Assembly: GCF_964355755.1 (NCBI RefSeq) | Contig: NC_092671.1 | Span: 13,250,501 to 13,314,500 of the forward strand | Reading direction: 5' to 3' | Source of the DNA: Antedon mediterranea | Taxonomy: Eukaryota > Echinodermata > Crinoidea > Comatulida > Antedonidae | Length of the DNA: 64,000 nt | Position numbers and translations under genes: made by a program | Part shown: positions 35,370 through 47,044 of the stretch, piece by piece | How positions within the stretch are numbered: position 1 is the stretch's first letter | Layout of the letters: every line of letters begins with the position of its first letter | Notes under the pieces: model-generated | What the model saw: only the letters and a program-made list of their open reading frames with translations | Told to the model about the DNA's origin: nothing | Database searches by the model: none

Positions 35370-36975
35370 ATTAGGACCGGTTTTTAAAAATATTTACGAG
35401 GTAGGGGATAGGGCTACGTTTGTATCGTTCTGTTTTGACACTGGGGATCGTATGGTGTTTCTTATCTCTTAAATTGTACTTATGAGTTTCTTCTCTTAGG
35501 GCTGGCAACCATTCTTTAAATTCAGAATTAAGTAAAGAAGTACCAATACATGATTCGGTTCTTCGTTCCTTAAGGGGTTGTAATTTTAAAATCGAACAAG
35601 CTGCTTTATTATTATGAAACATAATTGTGACCTAAGATGATTCGACATGATTGACTCTTTCAATAGCATTGGTATGTTCATCGGTAAGATTTGGGTGCAA
35701 ATTCGGTGTAGCATATTTTACAACAGGTCTAACGTAACTTAAGTAAATCATTAGAAGGTCAGGCTTTGGCAATGAAAAGTTAGTGAGAAGTTTGAGCATA
35801 TGAATTCTACCATTAGCACGTTTAATCATATCTTGAACTTGGAGGTTCCATTTAAGATCAGAACTAATATGTAGGCCTAGAATTTTGACGGAGTCAACCA
35901 CATTGATAATTTCGTTATTAATACTTTAATAATGGATCAATATTAAGTGCTTTTTTCATAAAAGTGACATTCATAGAATTGTTAACGAGTCCACTTCAAT
36001 CTGCATATTGCGTCTATTGATATCGTTTCTAAATGTGGACTCAATCATCGTCATATCATCAACATATTTAAGGGTGGTAATTTTGTTCGATATGTCAACA
36101 TTGTTATTCATGCAAAGGAATCCCAAAGGTCATAATTTAGTTCCTTGTGGGATACCTGCGCGGAGGGTGACAACTTTAGAGTTAACACCTTGGTATGAGA
36201 CGTATTGTGATCTTATACTTGTTAAGAAGTCACATACCATGGCATGATTTCTGGTCTAACACCAAGTAAAAGCATCTTAGGTATTAATACATTGTGATTA
36301 ATTTTATCAAATACTTTGCTATAATCTGTTATTAGTAGCATAGAAATTGAATGGGGCTTTTCAGTATCTACTAGTTTAATGAGGTAGTGCCACGTTGATC
36401 TACCAGGGCGATTAGCAAATGATTGGGGTAGAGTTTTATATAAACATCTCTCATCAACCATTGAACGATAAAACCTTGGGCTACTTTCGCAAAATGGTCA
36501 GTGAGAGATATAGGACGACGCAGGCTTTGTCTTGCATAGGGACGACTTTTTCAGTTGTTCATTGTTGGGGTACTATTCCGTTCTGGTGTTGATTATTTCA
36601 GTTAATGGTTCACTAATTTCATACGCAAACTCTTTAACAATTTTTGCTGGGATATTTCTTGGGCCGCTTGCTTTGTTGGCTTTAGTTCTTCTAAGCGCAT
36701 TGTGTACTTCCCATGGATAAACGATTGGTGCAATGCAGGTAAATAACCTGGAAGTTGTGTCTTGTCAAGAACTGGAATGCCTGCTGCAACTGACGTGAGG
36801 TTGTTATTTATCAGATTAGCAGCAGCTACATAGTTGTTTTCGTCAATATCTGGAGGCATGTTTATTTTAAGACTGGTTTTTCCCACACCTACTAATGGGT
36901 ATTGACAAACTGCAAGCCATGGATTCATTGGAGTCAGTGGAGTCAACGGCCCACGTGACCATGTTAATTGCAATT
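35370..36975 (-). mobile_element. Decayed LINE reverse-transcriptase remnant
   Basis: Minus-strand pieces in changing frames read, in order: a linker with INMPPDIDENNYVAAANLIN and LKPTKQAAQEISQQ (36973-36602), RT domain A-like LLITDYSKVFDKINHNVLI (within 36461-36222), a GIPQGTKL-like domain B (about 36140-36180), the catalytic motif KYVDDMTMIE (about 36030-36070), SVKILGLHISSDLKWN (35901-35632) and a C-terminal HKYNLRDKKHH (35622-35371). Stops and frameshifts separate them. The YVDD core is preserved although the frame is lost. The LINE clade is unassigned. Confidence 0.75.
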
Positions 36976-39304
36976 CAAGCGAGTCAGTACGAAGTGTAAC
37001 TGCACTATTGTAAAAAAGTGCTAGGCACCATAAAACATATTAAATAATTTAATACAGTATAATCTAGTATGTTTATATGAAACATCAGAGAGGAGTAATT
37101 ATAAAATAAAATAATTATTTTATGTTATGTTGTTCTAAACATACCCTACTAGTACTACTACTAAAATAAAGTCAAGCCTGCCTGCTTCTCCCTTCTTGTT
37201 GGTCTCGCTTGTAGTTATTTTTTTTTCAAAATGTCCCCCGCCGGCCCACCACACAGCCCAGGCCTAGTCTAGCCCCTAATACAATATAGGGCTTCCTACT
37301 AGATGATATTTTGTTGAAAAAAATACGTTTCACAAGACTTAGATTTAAAATATCTGTAATCTACTGTATTTCGTCCATTGACAGCGTTGATATAGAAGCT
37401 ACTGCTAGGCCTAGAGCGTACTAGGCATACAGCGAAGCCGTCTCTACTCCCCGGCGGGCGGGCTACAGTATACTATATAGGGCCTAGGCTAGCTAGCTAG
37501 GCTTCTCAGACGTTGACCAGGCACCACCTAAAACTAACTGTAAACATCGAAGTCACATTTGGATATTCGAAATTGTTAACATAATTACATTAACGGTAAG
37601 TGATTCATAAATGTTTATGAATTGTACACAAATATTAACGAAAACGAAGGCTTATTATTATTCGAAGGCTTGCTCGCTGTTGGTATTTTTTCCGTTGAAT
37701 TACCGTCGTGGATTGCATGCATGATGCATTGCGTGGATTGCATGTATTATGCGTGCATTGCGTGCCTCGTTGACTCGCACTTTGGCAACACTCCCTACTA
37801 ATTGTTTAATTTCTTTGTGCCATTGTGCTGGATTACTTTTTTATGTTTCTCAATACGCGTATGGTAAAAATCTTTTGTTACAAGCGATACCTCTTTGATA
37901 ATTTAATTTCTTAGTTGTTTCATGTATTTTTTTGGAACTGTAACCTATAGGTATGATACTCCTATTTCCAATGCCTACAAAATACATTGTGAAAATATAT
38001 ATTCAAAAGAAAAAAAGTCAATTCAAGACTTGTTCTTTGGATTCCTTGTGCATTGGATAATGCCAAGTGGTTGTTTGCGCAATTCTAAACGATTACCGTA
38101 GTGTTGATCGTCCTGATGATAACATTGTTAACTGGTCAATTTATCATAGTTGATAAAGGCATTTCTTCAAATTAGTAATGAAAATAAACAAGATAATGTG
38201 TAACTATGTGATAGCTAAAACGTGATTTCAAGGCGTAATCCTGTTTATTCATTATTAACTATAGACATTGTTGTAGATATGCCTAAATAAGTTAAATAAG
38301 GCTAAAGTGGCACATGCAAGCGAAATCAGACATAAGTCGGAATTTTGTTTTAATTTAGATTTTCACAAATACTGACCCTACATAATCCAAGATTTCAAAT
38401 AATGACAAAAAATATCTTGATACCATGTCGCTGCTTCCACTCTAAAGTTTAATAAAAAAAAATAACATGGCGTTTAAGTTACGCCATAACAACAAGGAAC
38501 TCTAAATGTTGTATTTCAATAAAATACCTTCGTTCATTATTGTTCTATATTATGCAAACTTTTTATTAAAAACCAATTGAAACACGTTCATTTTAAGCAT
38601 ATAACATGAATTGTCTGATTTCGCTTGCATTGGATACCACTACGCCTTTTACCTTTATTTATCACCTTTTAGCAAAATGAAATATCAAGTAACCTAACAT
38701 ATAGCATTAACACAAAAATCCCTAACACAAAAATGTTCTCGTTTTAAAAAGGCCAAAAAAGAAACCAATGTAGTTTAATAATTAATATATATTAAGTTTT
38801 ATATCTGATGGGTTTTCACAGAATATTGTAGGCCTACTGTAAATTATTATGTGACCTAATAATTAGTCATAATGGTGGTAATACTAATAGTGAGTTAAAC
38901 AGCTAAGGGCGGTATGTATGTATTGTGAAATATTTGTGATCTGATTCTGATTATGAAAGGATGGCGTTTTACGAAGTAGGAATTTTAACAACCATTTTCC
39001 ATGGTCCAGTAGGAATAAGTTGTTTTCAATAATCGAAATAATCTGGTCTACTAGGCAGACTGAGGTTTAGATAGTGTATCTAAATTGGAGGATGACAACT
39101 CCGCGAACTCGAGTCACCACCTTGTGAAATTAAAAAAAGCATAAAAGAAAAATAATAACAAAATAATAGAAAAAAATTAAATAAGAAATAAATAAAAACA
39201 ATCAAAACTAAACCCAAACCAGCTGTGAATACTGCCACAACACTGAGTAGTTCCGTGATAATCAACATGATGATTGTATGATGTAAAGACTTTGGTCACT
39301 GTTT
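36976..39304. other. Non-coding stretch with a GC-richer patch and a strong splice-donor-like site
   Basis: Around 37390-37500 the sequence is GC-richer, including CCCCGGCGGGCGGGC and repeated GGCCTAGGCTAGCTAGC words. About 100 bp later ACG then GTAAGT (37596) is a good donor match. This could be a promoter with a non-coding first exon on the plus strand, possibly for the right gene. Imperfect GCGTGGATTGCATG repeats lie at 37710-37770. No coding sequence is supported. Confidence 0.35.
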
Positions 39305-39745
39305 TTAGTCGCGTGGACGCGACTCTATAGTTCACCATGTCGGTCGGTCTGTCGGTCTGTCTGTCGGTCCGGTATCACTATGCGTTTTATCGCTTTTCTG
39401 TACTTTTTGAACTGTTTTGATGTACACACAATTAGTCGCGTGGGTGGACGCGACTCTATAGTTCACTATGTCGGTCGGTCTGTCGGTCGGTCTGTCTGTC
39501 GGTCCGGTATCACTATGCGTTTTATCGCTTTTCTGTACTTTTTGAACTGTTTTGATGTAAAGACAATTAGTCGCGTGGGTGGACGCGACTCAATAGTTCA
39601 CTATGTCGGTCGGTCTGTCGGTCGGTCCGGTATCACTATGCGTTTTATCGCTTTTCTGTACTTTTTGAACTGTTTTGATGTACAGACAATTAGTGGCGTG
39701 GACGCGACTCAATAGTTCACTATGTCGGTCGGTCTGTCGGTCTGT
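39305..39745 (+). repeat. Tandem cluster of about four 122-135-bp units with terminal hairpin
   Basis: Units begin at about 39307, 39433, 39568 and 39690 with AGTCGCGTGG...ACGCGACT, a perfect 8-bp stem, then GTTCACTATGTCGGTCGG tracts and CACTATGCGTTTTATCGC. The last begins AGTGGCGT and is cut short. An open frame across the units (39380-39715, MRFIAFLYF repeated) is just repeat read-through: the unit's spacer reads openly and no gene is implied. Probably a tandemly amplified mobile-element end or satellite. Confidence 0.8.
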
Positions 39746-39969
39746 AGGCCAACATAGCCTAAATAAATACGTGAACGTGATTGGTTGAAATTGCATCACA
39801 TGACTACTGCTGCGAGGATCGTAAATGGTATATTTTCTCGAGTACGATGATATTGACGGAGTAAATTGCGCGTGTCCCGATCATTAAACATATAACATCC
39901 AGTAAATTCTCGAGGATTTTGATATTGACTATGTAATTTGCATGTGGCAACACTCGCGTTTGGCGATAA

Positions 39970-40132
39970 AACTTGGTTCCCACTAGAACGTAACGCAAGG
40001 ACGTAAACGCAACGCAAGCGTTTTAACCAATGACAAGCGAAGTACAAGCGAATAAGCCATCGCTTGTGATTGATCAATTCACTTGCGTTGCGTTACGTCC
40101 TTGTGTTGCGTCGCTAGTGGGAACCACGCTTA
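39970..40132. mobile_element. Short MITE-like element with long inverted ends
   Basis: The left end TTGGTTCCCACTAGAACGTA and the right end CTAGTGGGAACCA are inverted, and the inversion continues inwards over ACGTAACGCAAGGACGTAA-type sequence against GCGTTACGTCCTTGTGTTGC. The middle holds CAAGCG/CGCTTG words. At about 160 bp with no coding capacity it looks like a non-autonomous DNA transposon; the superfamily is not assigned. Confidence 0.75.
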
Positions 40133-41047
40133 AATAAATAAAAATAATCTACTGGGACTCGCGACGATTAGTCCACATCATCACGAGACTACGTTTTACA
40201 CGCCGCGCCACGTAACTTGCTTAAAGCAATAAATCAACTAAACTATTTAAAATAGCTATGCTATAGGAATCATTATTGACAAGGAATTATTCTCGAGAAT
40301 ATATTTCTCTTAGCTCTACGCGCTTCGGGAAATATATTCCCTCGAGCAAAATATCCTTCCTTCGGGGATGACGTATATTTCACCTCTAAGCAGGCAATAT
40401 CTGTATCTATATATAGTCCAGTCAATCTACGATTTGTGGTGGACAAAATTGCAATAAATGATTTTATACACTTATAGTGTAGGCTGGTATGTCGTTTATA
40501 TGAATGTCGTGTATATTTTTTGTTAAAAGCAAACTTTGACTTTATTTCATATCTTGATAATATAAGGAATGAAAAAAAATATGTTGCCATTTTTTCAAAA
40601 GACCTTTAAAGGACCAAATTCAAGATGGCCGCCAACATTCAAATAACCCTATTAAAAATCAGAATATCACCAATAATACAAATTATGAATGTGGAACAAG
40701 TCCGTTTTGATGGTATTACTGTACCCATTATACAATCCTAACTATGTAAAGCGATAATCTGTCGGCCATCTTGGATTTGAAAATGGCCGCCACTAAAAAT
40801 TAAATTCTTTAAATAATTTTTTTTAAATGTGTGCATAAATTGTTGTTTGTACACAATGTTCTAAAATTGTTGTCACTTCTCACAGGATTGTAAACTGTAA
40901 ATATAAGGCTAAAGTTGTCAATGTCCTGTATAACAGATATATAATACCCCACTATGACTATTAAATTAAATAATCGTTCAAAGTTGGAGTTGCAAAAGTA
41001 TGGAACAAATTAACAATTTATATCAAATATTCAACATCAATTACGTC

Positions 41048-42113
41048 TAACTAGAGGGTTAGACCTCTAGTTCGCTCGCTCCCCTCTAGGAAGTGTAAAC
41101 GAAGGTTCTCGGAAGGATAATGACTCGGGTAAAAATGTTTTAGAAGGACGTTCTCCTTGTACGTTTTCTGTCGGTTACCATTATTGAAAATGCTTGACAT
41201 TCGAAAAACTAAACCTACTCTGTTTCACAGTGTCTTAGATGATTAATAACATTTTAAAGTATAGTGTTTATTGTTTAATAGGGCGGAGGTGGGGAGGCAG
41301 AGTTCATTTGAGGGAGATGCTTATTCGAGGGATTTTTTAGTTTTAATAATATCGTAACATTTATAATCAAATAAAATCCTCTAATAGATATGAAAAGTGG
41401 TAACAAATTATAACAAATGCTTGGTAAATTATAGTTAACAGTGTAATGAATTCTATTATAAATAGGTGGGGGGGGGGGGGGGGGGTGTAGGCGATTATTA
41501 TTCAAAGTGATGTTTTATTGGGAGGCGTTTATTCAAATAAATACCATCATAATACATTATTTCATTTAAACATCTTTTAAAACTAACTTCCGCGACAGTG
41601 TAGGCCGTTTCGGCCCAAGAAGGAAGATGTTTTTAGACTGCTTGCAATATGGGTCCTAATGGGACACAGATAGCCTACAGTTATTCCTGCCAGCTTACTC
41701 AATAAAACTCGGCTATCGGGATTTTATTTTTTAACTACTGTACCTTCACACGCGCGGTCCGATCCGAAAATAAACAAAAAACTAAAATAGCTATAGCCAC
41801 TAACGACCAACTTAACTGAAACCAGGTAGTTGCAAGGTGAACCTGTGAACTCATCGTGAACCTGGAAATTACTTTGACCGCGTACAATTGAAATTGAGTT
41901 GAAAATCTACCGATGAATCAGAAATTTTGTTTTAAAACTCTTTATAATATATTCTTAAGATAGAAATATGGAACAATATCGTAATAGTGAAAACTGTTTT
42001 ACATTTCGCGGTACACCTGAGATAGTTCAGGTAGGTATCCAAGGCAGAAATTTGTTCCAAAGTTTTTCCATTGTGCTCGCCTATGTCAGAATTAACCATA
42101 ATTTATATATAGA
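41048..42113 (-). repeat. Dispersed repeat, copy 2 of an inverted pair
   Basis: Reverse-complement counterpart of 27796-29118, about 250 bp shorter through internal indels. It carries a poly-G run (about 41468-41485) where the other copy has poly-C, and the same CTAGAGG...GCTCGCTC hairpin-like end at 41050-41090. No supported gene inside. Confidence 0.7.
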
Positions 42114-42279
42114 TTCTAAATTACAGATCTCATTTCTTTTCATGAACCTGAAACTTGACAGGAGACAGGACCACAATATACAACAAGTGCATTTATAACT
42201 TATTGTGAAATCCTGTATAAATATGTTAAATAATAAATGCGTTATTGCTATGTAATTCAATGTCTGAACCTTCAGGGCC

Positions 42280-43500
42280 ATAGTCACCAGTATGGTTGGT
42301 AAGTTTTCAACCTGTCAACTTTTGGCAGAAGCTTGAAGGAAATACAGATACACCTCTGCCTATAAATAACCTTGTAAATGAATGAACTCCTACTTCTCAT
42401 CTTCTACAATCTCAACCAATTTCATTAGATATGTACCCCCTACAGACAGACCAGCATTATACACTGGGTTGATGAGTGCACATGGTTGTGGTATAAAAAC
42501 TCATGTACTAGGAAAAGACAAGAATGCCTGGTGATGACTCTTGCCCAAGATAAGTGGAGGTGGACAGAGATGACATCAAAAAGCAATTAGTATGTCGACC
42601 CGGTGAACTATATGGCTTTTGGACATGTAGCATTGTGAGAATAGTGTTGAGGCAGGTGCTTTTGTTGAAACTGAACTTGTATTACCTATACAACCAGTGA
42701 CACAAATCGGGACACAAATATCTTAAATGGAAAACATCTGTAAAGGACAAAACCACACTAATTCTGCTTTCTCTCTACAACTTGCTTCTACAAATGCAGA
42801 CGGAGAAAGAGATTCTAAGTTAAGTATGTATATGAGAGGACATGTATGTGTGGGACTTGCTGGATTTACACCAATTGATCAGGGTCATTGAGCATGGTAT
42901 CATTGGAATAACACAAATTAATGATTTCATCAGAGCTGGCAAATCTAGTTAACATTTAAAGAGAGATGATATCCCGGTTAATGAAGAATGCTGCAATTCG
43001 CACAAAGGTGTTTGTTGGCCATGGCATGATGAAATTGGACAGAAAATGTTTGAGGCATTGGTAAAAGTCTTGTAGAAGGCAAACTGTCTATATGGGATCC
43101 TAAAAAAAAGACGAATATTGGCAAAAAAATATATATGACGGTGAATACAGGTGACAAACTTATCAAAGTAAAAGAAGACTCCTATAGAGATTATTTGCCG
43201 GTGAAATGAGGTCTTTCAGTTATTTTGCCAATTTGTTTCTGAACAAGGTTGTTGGGAACGGAGATCAGTCTGTGGAAGTTTGATGGATACAGTAGTAGAG
43301 AACGAAGGAAGGTCAACTTACTGTATCGCATTCAAGATTAGAAATATTTCATTGAAGGACTTTGGCAGAGTTAGTTGTCATTTAACTGAAGAAGTTTATG
43401 AGATGTTTTAATATGAAGAAGTGTACAGTCAGTACTATAGACCTCCTGATGGTCAACATTTTGTGTTAATCACCATGTTGTTGTCATAAGCATATCATTT
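42280..43500 (+). pseudogene. Degenerate coding sequence inside the inverted-repeat element
   Basis: No intact frame, but translated pieces look protein-like: INADGERD-type text at about 42790-42890 (MYMRGHVCVGLAGFTPIDQG), and KLSIWDPKKKTNIGKKIYM then NTGDKLIKVKEDSYRDYL at about 43085-43200, each followed by stops or frame changes. The WDPKKKTN...KEDS pattern reminds me of proteins found in many copies in marine invertebrate genomes, but I cannot name the family with confidence. Likely cargo or a remnant of the surrounding element. Confidence 0.35.
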
Positions 43501-44009
43501 GTATATTTCAATCTAATTTTATTTAACAAGTTTTAATAAGAAATTTAACCCATTTAAAAAAAAAATGTTGTTTTATTTGATTTTATGTGATTTCAATCAA
43601 CTTGCACATGTTTTAATAAGAAATTTAATCCATTTTTAAAAAATGGCGGCCATTTTGAAATTCAAAATGTCAGAATACTAATGAATATAGGTTTATAATA
43701 ATTCTTATATAGCAGAGAACCCATATGAACTTAAAATATTATTCATAATGGGTGTTACTTTGTCCAATATTTATTGGATATTTTACGTATTGGCGGCCAT
43801 CTTGGATTTGACACCCTTAAGCTTTTTTAAAAAAAATGGCAACATATTTTTTTCATTACTTTACATCCTAAAGACACTAAATCAGCTGGAATTTTGCTTT
43901 TAACAAAAAAATGACACGAAATTACATAGTGGCCTACACTATTATTTGATAGATAAAAATACTATAAACGTCTTGTAAAAAGTCTACCAAAATCGGACAA
44001 CAGAAAATG

Positions 44010-45516
44010 TGTATTTAAAGTAGAAAAGTGTCGAACTTTGTTTTTTGTTTTCTTGCGCGATGTGTTCAACGGTTTACCTAATTAGCATAAAATTCCTTGT
44101 CCCTGATTGGTTAATATTCAGGTCATCTAGGTCACCACCTCTGTTTGGTCATCGTTTTTGTTGTGACGTACGTGTGGTTAACACATGGGGACATGCTGCT
44201 ATCGGGTCGGGGCCTACTGACAGAGCGTCGTCGTTAATACCGATTAACTGGTGTATGCCTCTCTCTCTAGCCTGATGTTGTGCGTGTAGACTAAACCAAA
44301 GGAAGCTTTTTTCTAGGCCTAGGCCAACTTTTTAGGTGCCAGCCAGAGATGCATTTCATATAGGATTGAATGTGATGAATCAATAAATAATAGCCTACTT
44401 ACTTACGTTATGGGCAGCCACTCACTCGCACTACATTATTAGCCTAGCTAGGCCTACACTACCACCGTTAGGCAAGTGGGAGACCTACTGTACACAGGTC
44501 AACATCTGAGACTGACTTTTATTTTAATTATATTAATAATTATATGTATATATAATTATTATTTATAAACATTTAAATATATAATTTATTATTAAATGTA
44601 TTTCCTATTTTATTAATCTGAAATAAATATTTTTTTATTACAGTATCTCTTTGGATAGCCTTTAAATAAATTGTAAGATAAATTAATTTTGTTAACCCAT
44701 GAATATTTTATTTTAATACTGTATAATTTAAGATCTAGCCCTATTATGAGTACTGTATACGACATTGGACAACAAATAACACAAATTACATAATACAAAA
44801 GTAATTTCTCAATATTTATTTTCATAAATACAGTAAATATATTATATTGCACACATCATTTCTTTTTACATGCATTTACATGTACTACTGTACTGTATAT
44901 GTATAAAATATTTCAGTCATGCAATGTGCATTTTAATAATGGCAGTACTGTAGTTTCATAAGATGTACACAAAAATCATTTACCCGAGCACTACTTATAA
45001 ATTAACATGCTGCAGCTGGTCAGTTGCATTATTTTTCCAGTAGCCATATAAAATACTAATCCAGTAAATAAACTCGACCCAGCCAGTTATTTATAATTTT
45101 TTGTTTTTAATATGTACACATATTTAGTCTGAACGTTAATATTTTCAACCAAATCTGATCATTCTCAAATACGTAGTACATGTACAAACTATTATAATAA
45201 TATCGAAAAGTTTGATAATAATGAATGTATTTTTTCGTGAAGTGGAGAGAATATTTCATTCATTTAAAGAATTTAAAGAATTTAACTCTCTGCCCTGTTA
45301 AATATAAGTCAATCATTCGGAAATATTAATATCTCTATTCAATTCATAAACATTAATTATTTATACACTTTACAATAAAGTATAACAGTCAACACTACAT
45401 CACCATAATAAAACTAAATAACTTGCCAATAGTTCACTGAAACCATGGTCAAGGAACTGTTTTGATCATGCATGTATGTATCTTAAAATGTACAGCATAT
45501 TTTATGACCTTCACGT
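44010..45516. other. Non-coding stretch; nothing specific seen
   Basis: AT-rich, with TAGGCCTA-type words at 44310-44460 and no supported exon. Confidence 0.45.
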
Positions 45517-45819
45517 TTATGTAATTCTTATGGCAATTTGTATGGATACTGACCCCGCAACAGCATTGGGCTTCAATCCTCTTTGAATGCTCGCTGTATT
45601 CACACTATCTGCTCCTAAAATAGTAGTAAGAAAATTATAAAGTGAAAAACAAACTTTCATTTGTTATTTTAGTTCATTGAAGATGAAAATGTAATTGGAA
45701 CTTAATATATCTGTATAATTCCAGAGAAAAATGTAACTAAACATACCTTTCTGTCTGATTGATACAGATTTATAACTCTTCTCATCAATTGTTTCTCTGC
45801 AAATGATGCAGTACTGCAT
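45517..45819 (-). CDS. Possible two-exon small gene with a CxxC motif (56 aa)
   Basis: Minus strand. The first exon, 45819-45747, starts ATG CAG TAC and reads MQYCIICRETIDEKSYKS, ending at donor CAGAAAG then GTATGT in phase 1. The second, 45614-45517, follows acceptor ACTATTTTAG and reads ADSVNTASIQRGLKPNAV and ends IRIT-stop. Phases fit, giving one 56-residue product with a CxxC pair. It resembles the start of longer CxxC-containing proteins in which a KG(I/A)xSxNxAS-like segment follows; that similarity is from memory and unverified. A GTCAGT within exon 2 (after AVAG) could be a further donor, making this the 5' end of a longer gene. It may instead belong to the surrounding mobile element. 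Confidence 0.4.
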
Positions 45820-46900
45820 TCTTTAATAGTAGTATAAGATATATAAGGTAAATGAAATAGATATCACAACAAATACATTAATAGAATATAATCTGTAGTT
45901 TACACAGAGGAAATGTATATCGCATAGGCCTACAGGTTTGATAAAAAATAAAGTATTGCAGTACTTAGACTTAGAGGCCTAGCCTCTACTATACTATTTA
46001 AGTATAATTACTAGGCCTAGGCCTACATAAGTTATAATTAACTAGGCCTAGCTACTAAAAAAGGCTGGCTACTCTTATATTAATTATATAAACATTCCGG
46101 GGTTAAGATTTTAGTGCATAGCTGTGCCTACTACCTAGGCATAGGCCTATACTGTATATCTATTATATCTAGACCATGGCCCAGTCGTCGGGTAGCGGCT
46201 GCCTGACCTTTTATTAGACAGTATAGGATAGCCTAGCTAGGCTTACATACCTAGGCCTAGGCCTAGCTTAATTCCTAAAAAAAATGAAGAGCGGTTAGGC
46301 CCTAGGCCTATATAATAATATCCGAATTTTGTCTTTTTACGCCTAGGCCTAGTCAGAGTAGGCTGAAATGACAAAATAAATATTTTAAGATCGCTTTTAG
46401 TATCATCCCCTAGGCCTATATAATATCGGCGGTCTTCCTCCATTCGTCTCAGTCTACGTGTCTGTACTGCTGCTGTAGGTGGTCCGGTACCAAAGAATAT
46501 ATATTATTTGGTTGTACGGCGAGCGGAGGAGGCCTACATCAGTACACGCAAATTAGCGTGACGTAACGTTTTTCAACAACATCGCGAGTAGATCCCCGCT
46601 CCCTATGTTATATCGCTCTTTTCGTATCTACTAAGACTAATTTACATTGCCGCATTCGCTTAAATAGTTAATGTAAGATTAAATGTTGCTTTTAAAATAA
46701 TGAAATATGAAAAAAAAAATGTATAAATTACCTGATTACAAGATTTAAAGTCATACTTGTTGGGGAATATCAGATTTTCCGTCGTAACAACAACAACACG
46801 GCACAAAACTTATTCGACCAATCAGAGACAACAATTTCTAACAATATTACTACGCCGAATACGAACATATTTTAATGAAATAGTGCTATGATTTATTGTC
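45820..46900. repeat. Stretch dense in GGCCTAGGCCTA palindromic words
   Basis: Between about 45925 and 46420 the words TAGGCCTA and CCTAGGCCTAG recur many times, often overlapping. The patch near 46430-46500 is more GC-rich. No gene is supported; the open frame at 46243-46443 is probably chance. Confidence 0.5.
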
Positions 46901-47044
46901 TTTTTATCACCTTTCCAGTTGTCCGATTTTGGTAGACTTTTTGTATGTTTTTTATCGTAAAATTAACTTTAAGTTGAGTAAAAAAAATCTTTTGTTGCAA
47001 TTTTGTCTACTTTTGGGAGTAGAAACTGTAGATTGACTGGACTA

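Larger units (their letters stand above)
40414..47044. mobile_element. Inverted-repeat element complex (possible DNA transposon with nested copies)
   Basis: TAGTCCAGTCAATCTAC at 40414-40430 is the exact inverse of GTAGATTGACTGGACTA at 47028-47044, and a CAAAATTGCAA word follows inside each end. A second inverted pair, about 40430-40820 against 43620-43990, shares AATATGTTGCCATTTTTT and AAGATGGCCGCCAA. GTCTACCAAAATCGGACAAC-type sequence occurs both near 43982 and (inverted) near 46925. This looks like an element about 3.6 kb long plus another related end, or one 6.6 kb element with internal rearrangement. TA flanks both outer ends. Confidence 0.55.

Noticed and set aside
39380-39799. Apparent repeat protein MRFIAFLYF...
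   Set aside because: Arises from reading a GC/AT patterned tandem DNA repeat; the units differ in length by non-multiples of three and the frame does not extend beyond the cluster.
41275-41505. Pro-rich minus-strand open frame
   Set aside because: The polyproline is the poly-G run of a dispersed repeat; the other copy of the repeat does not preserve the frame.
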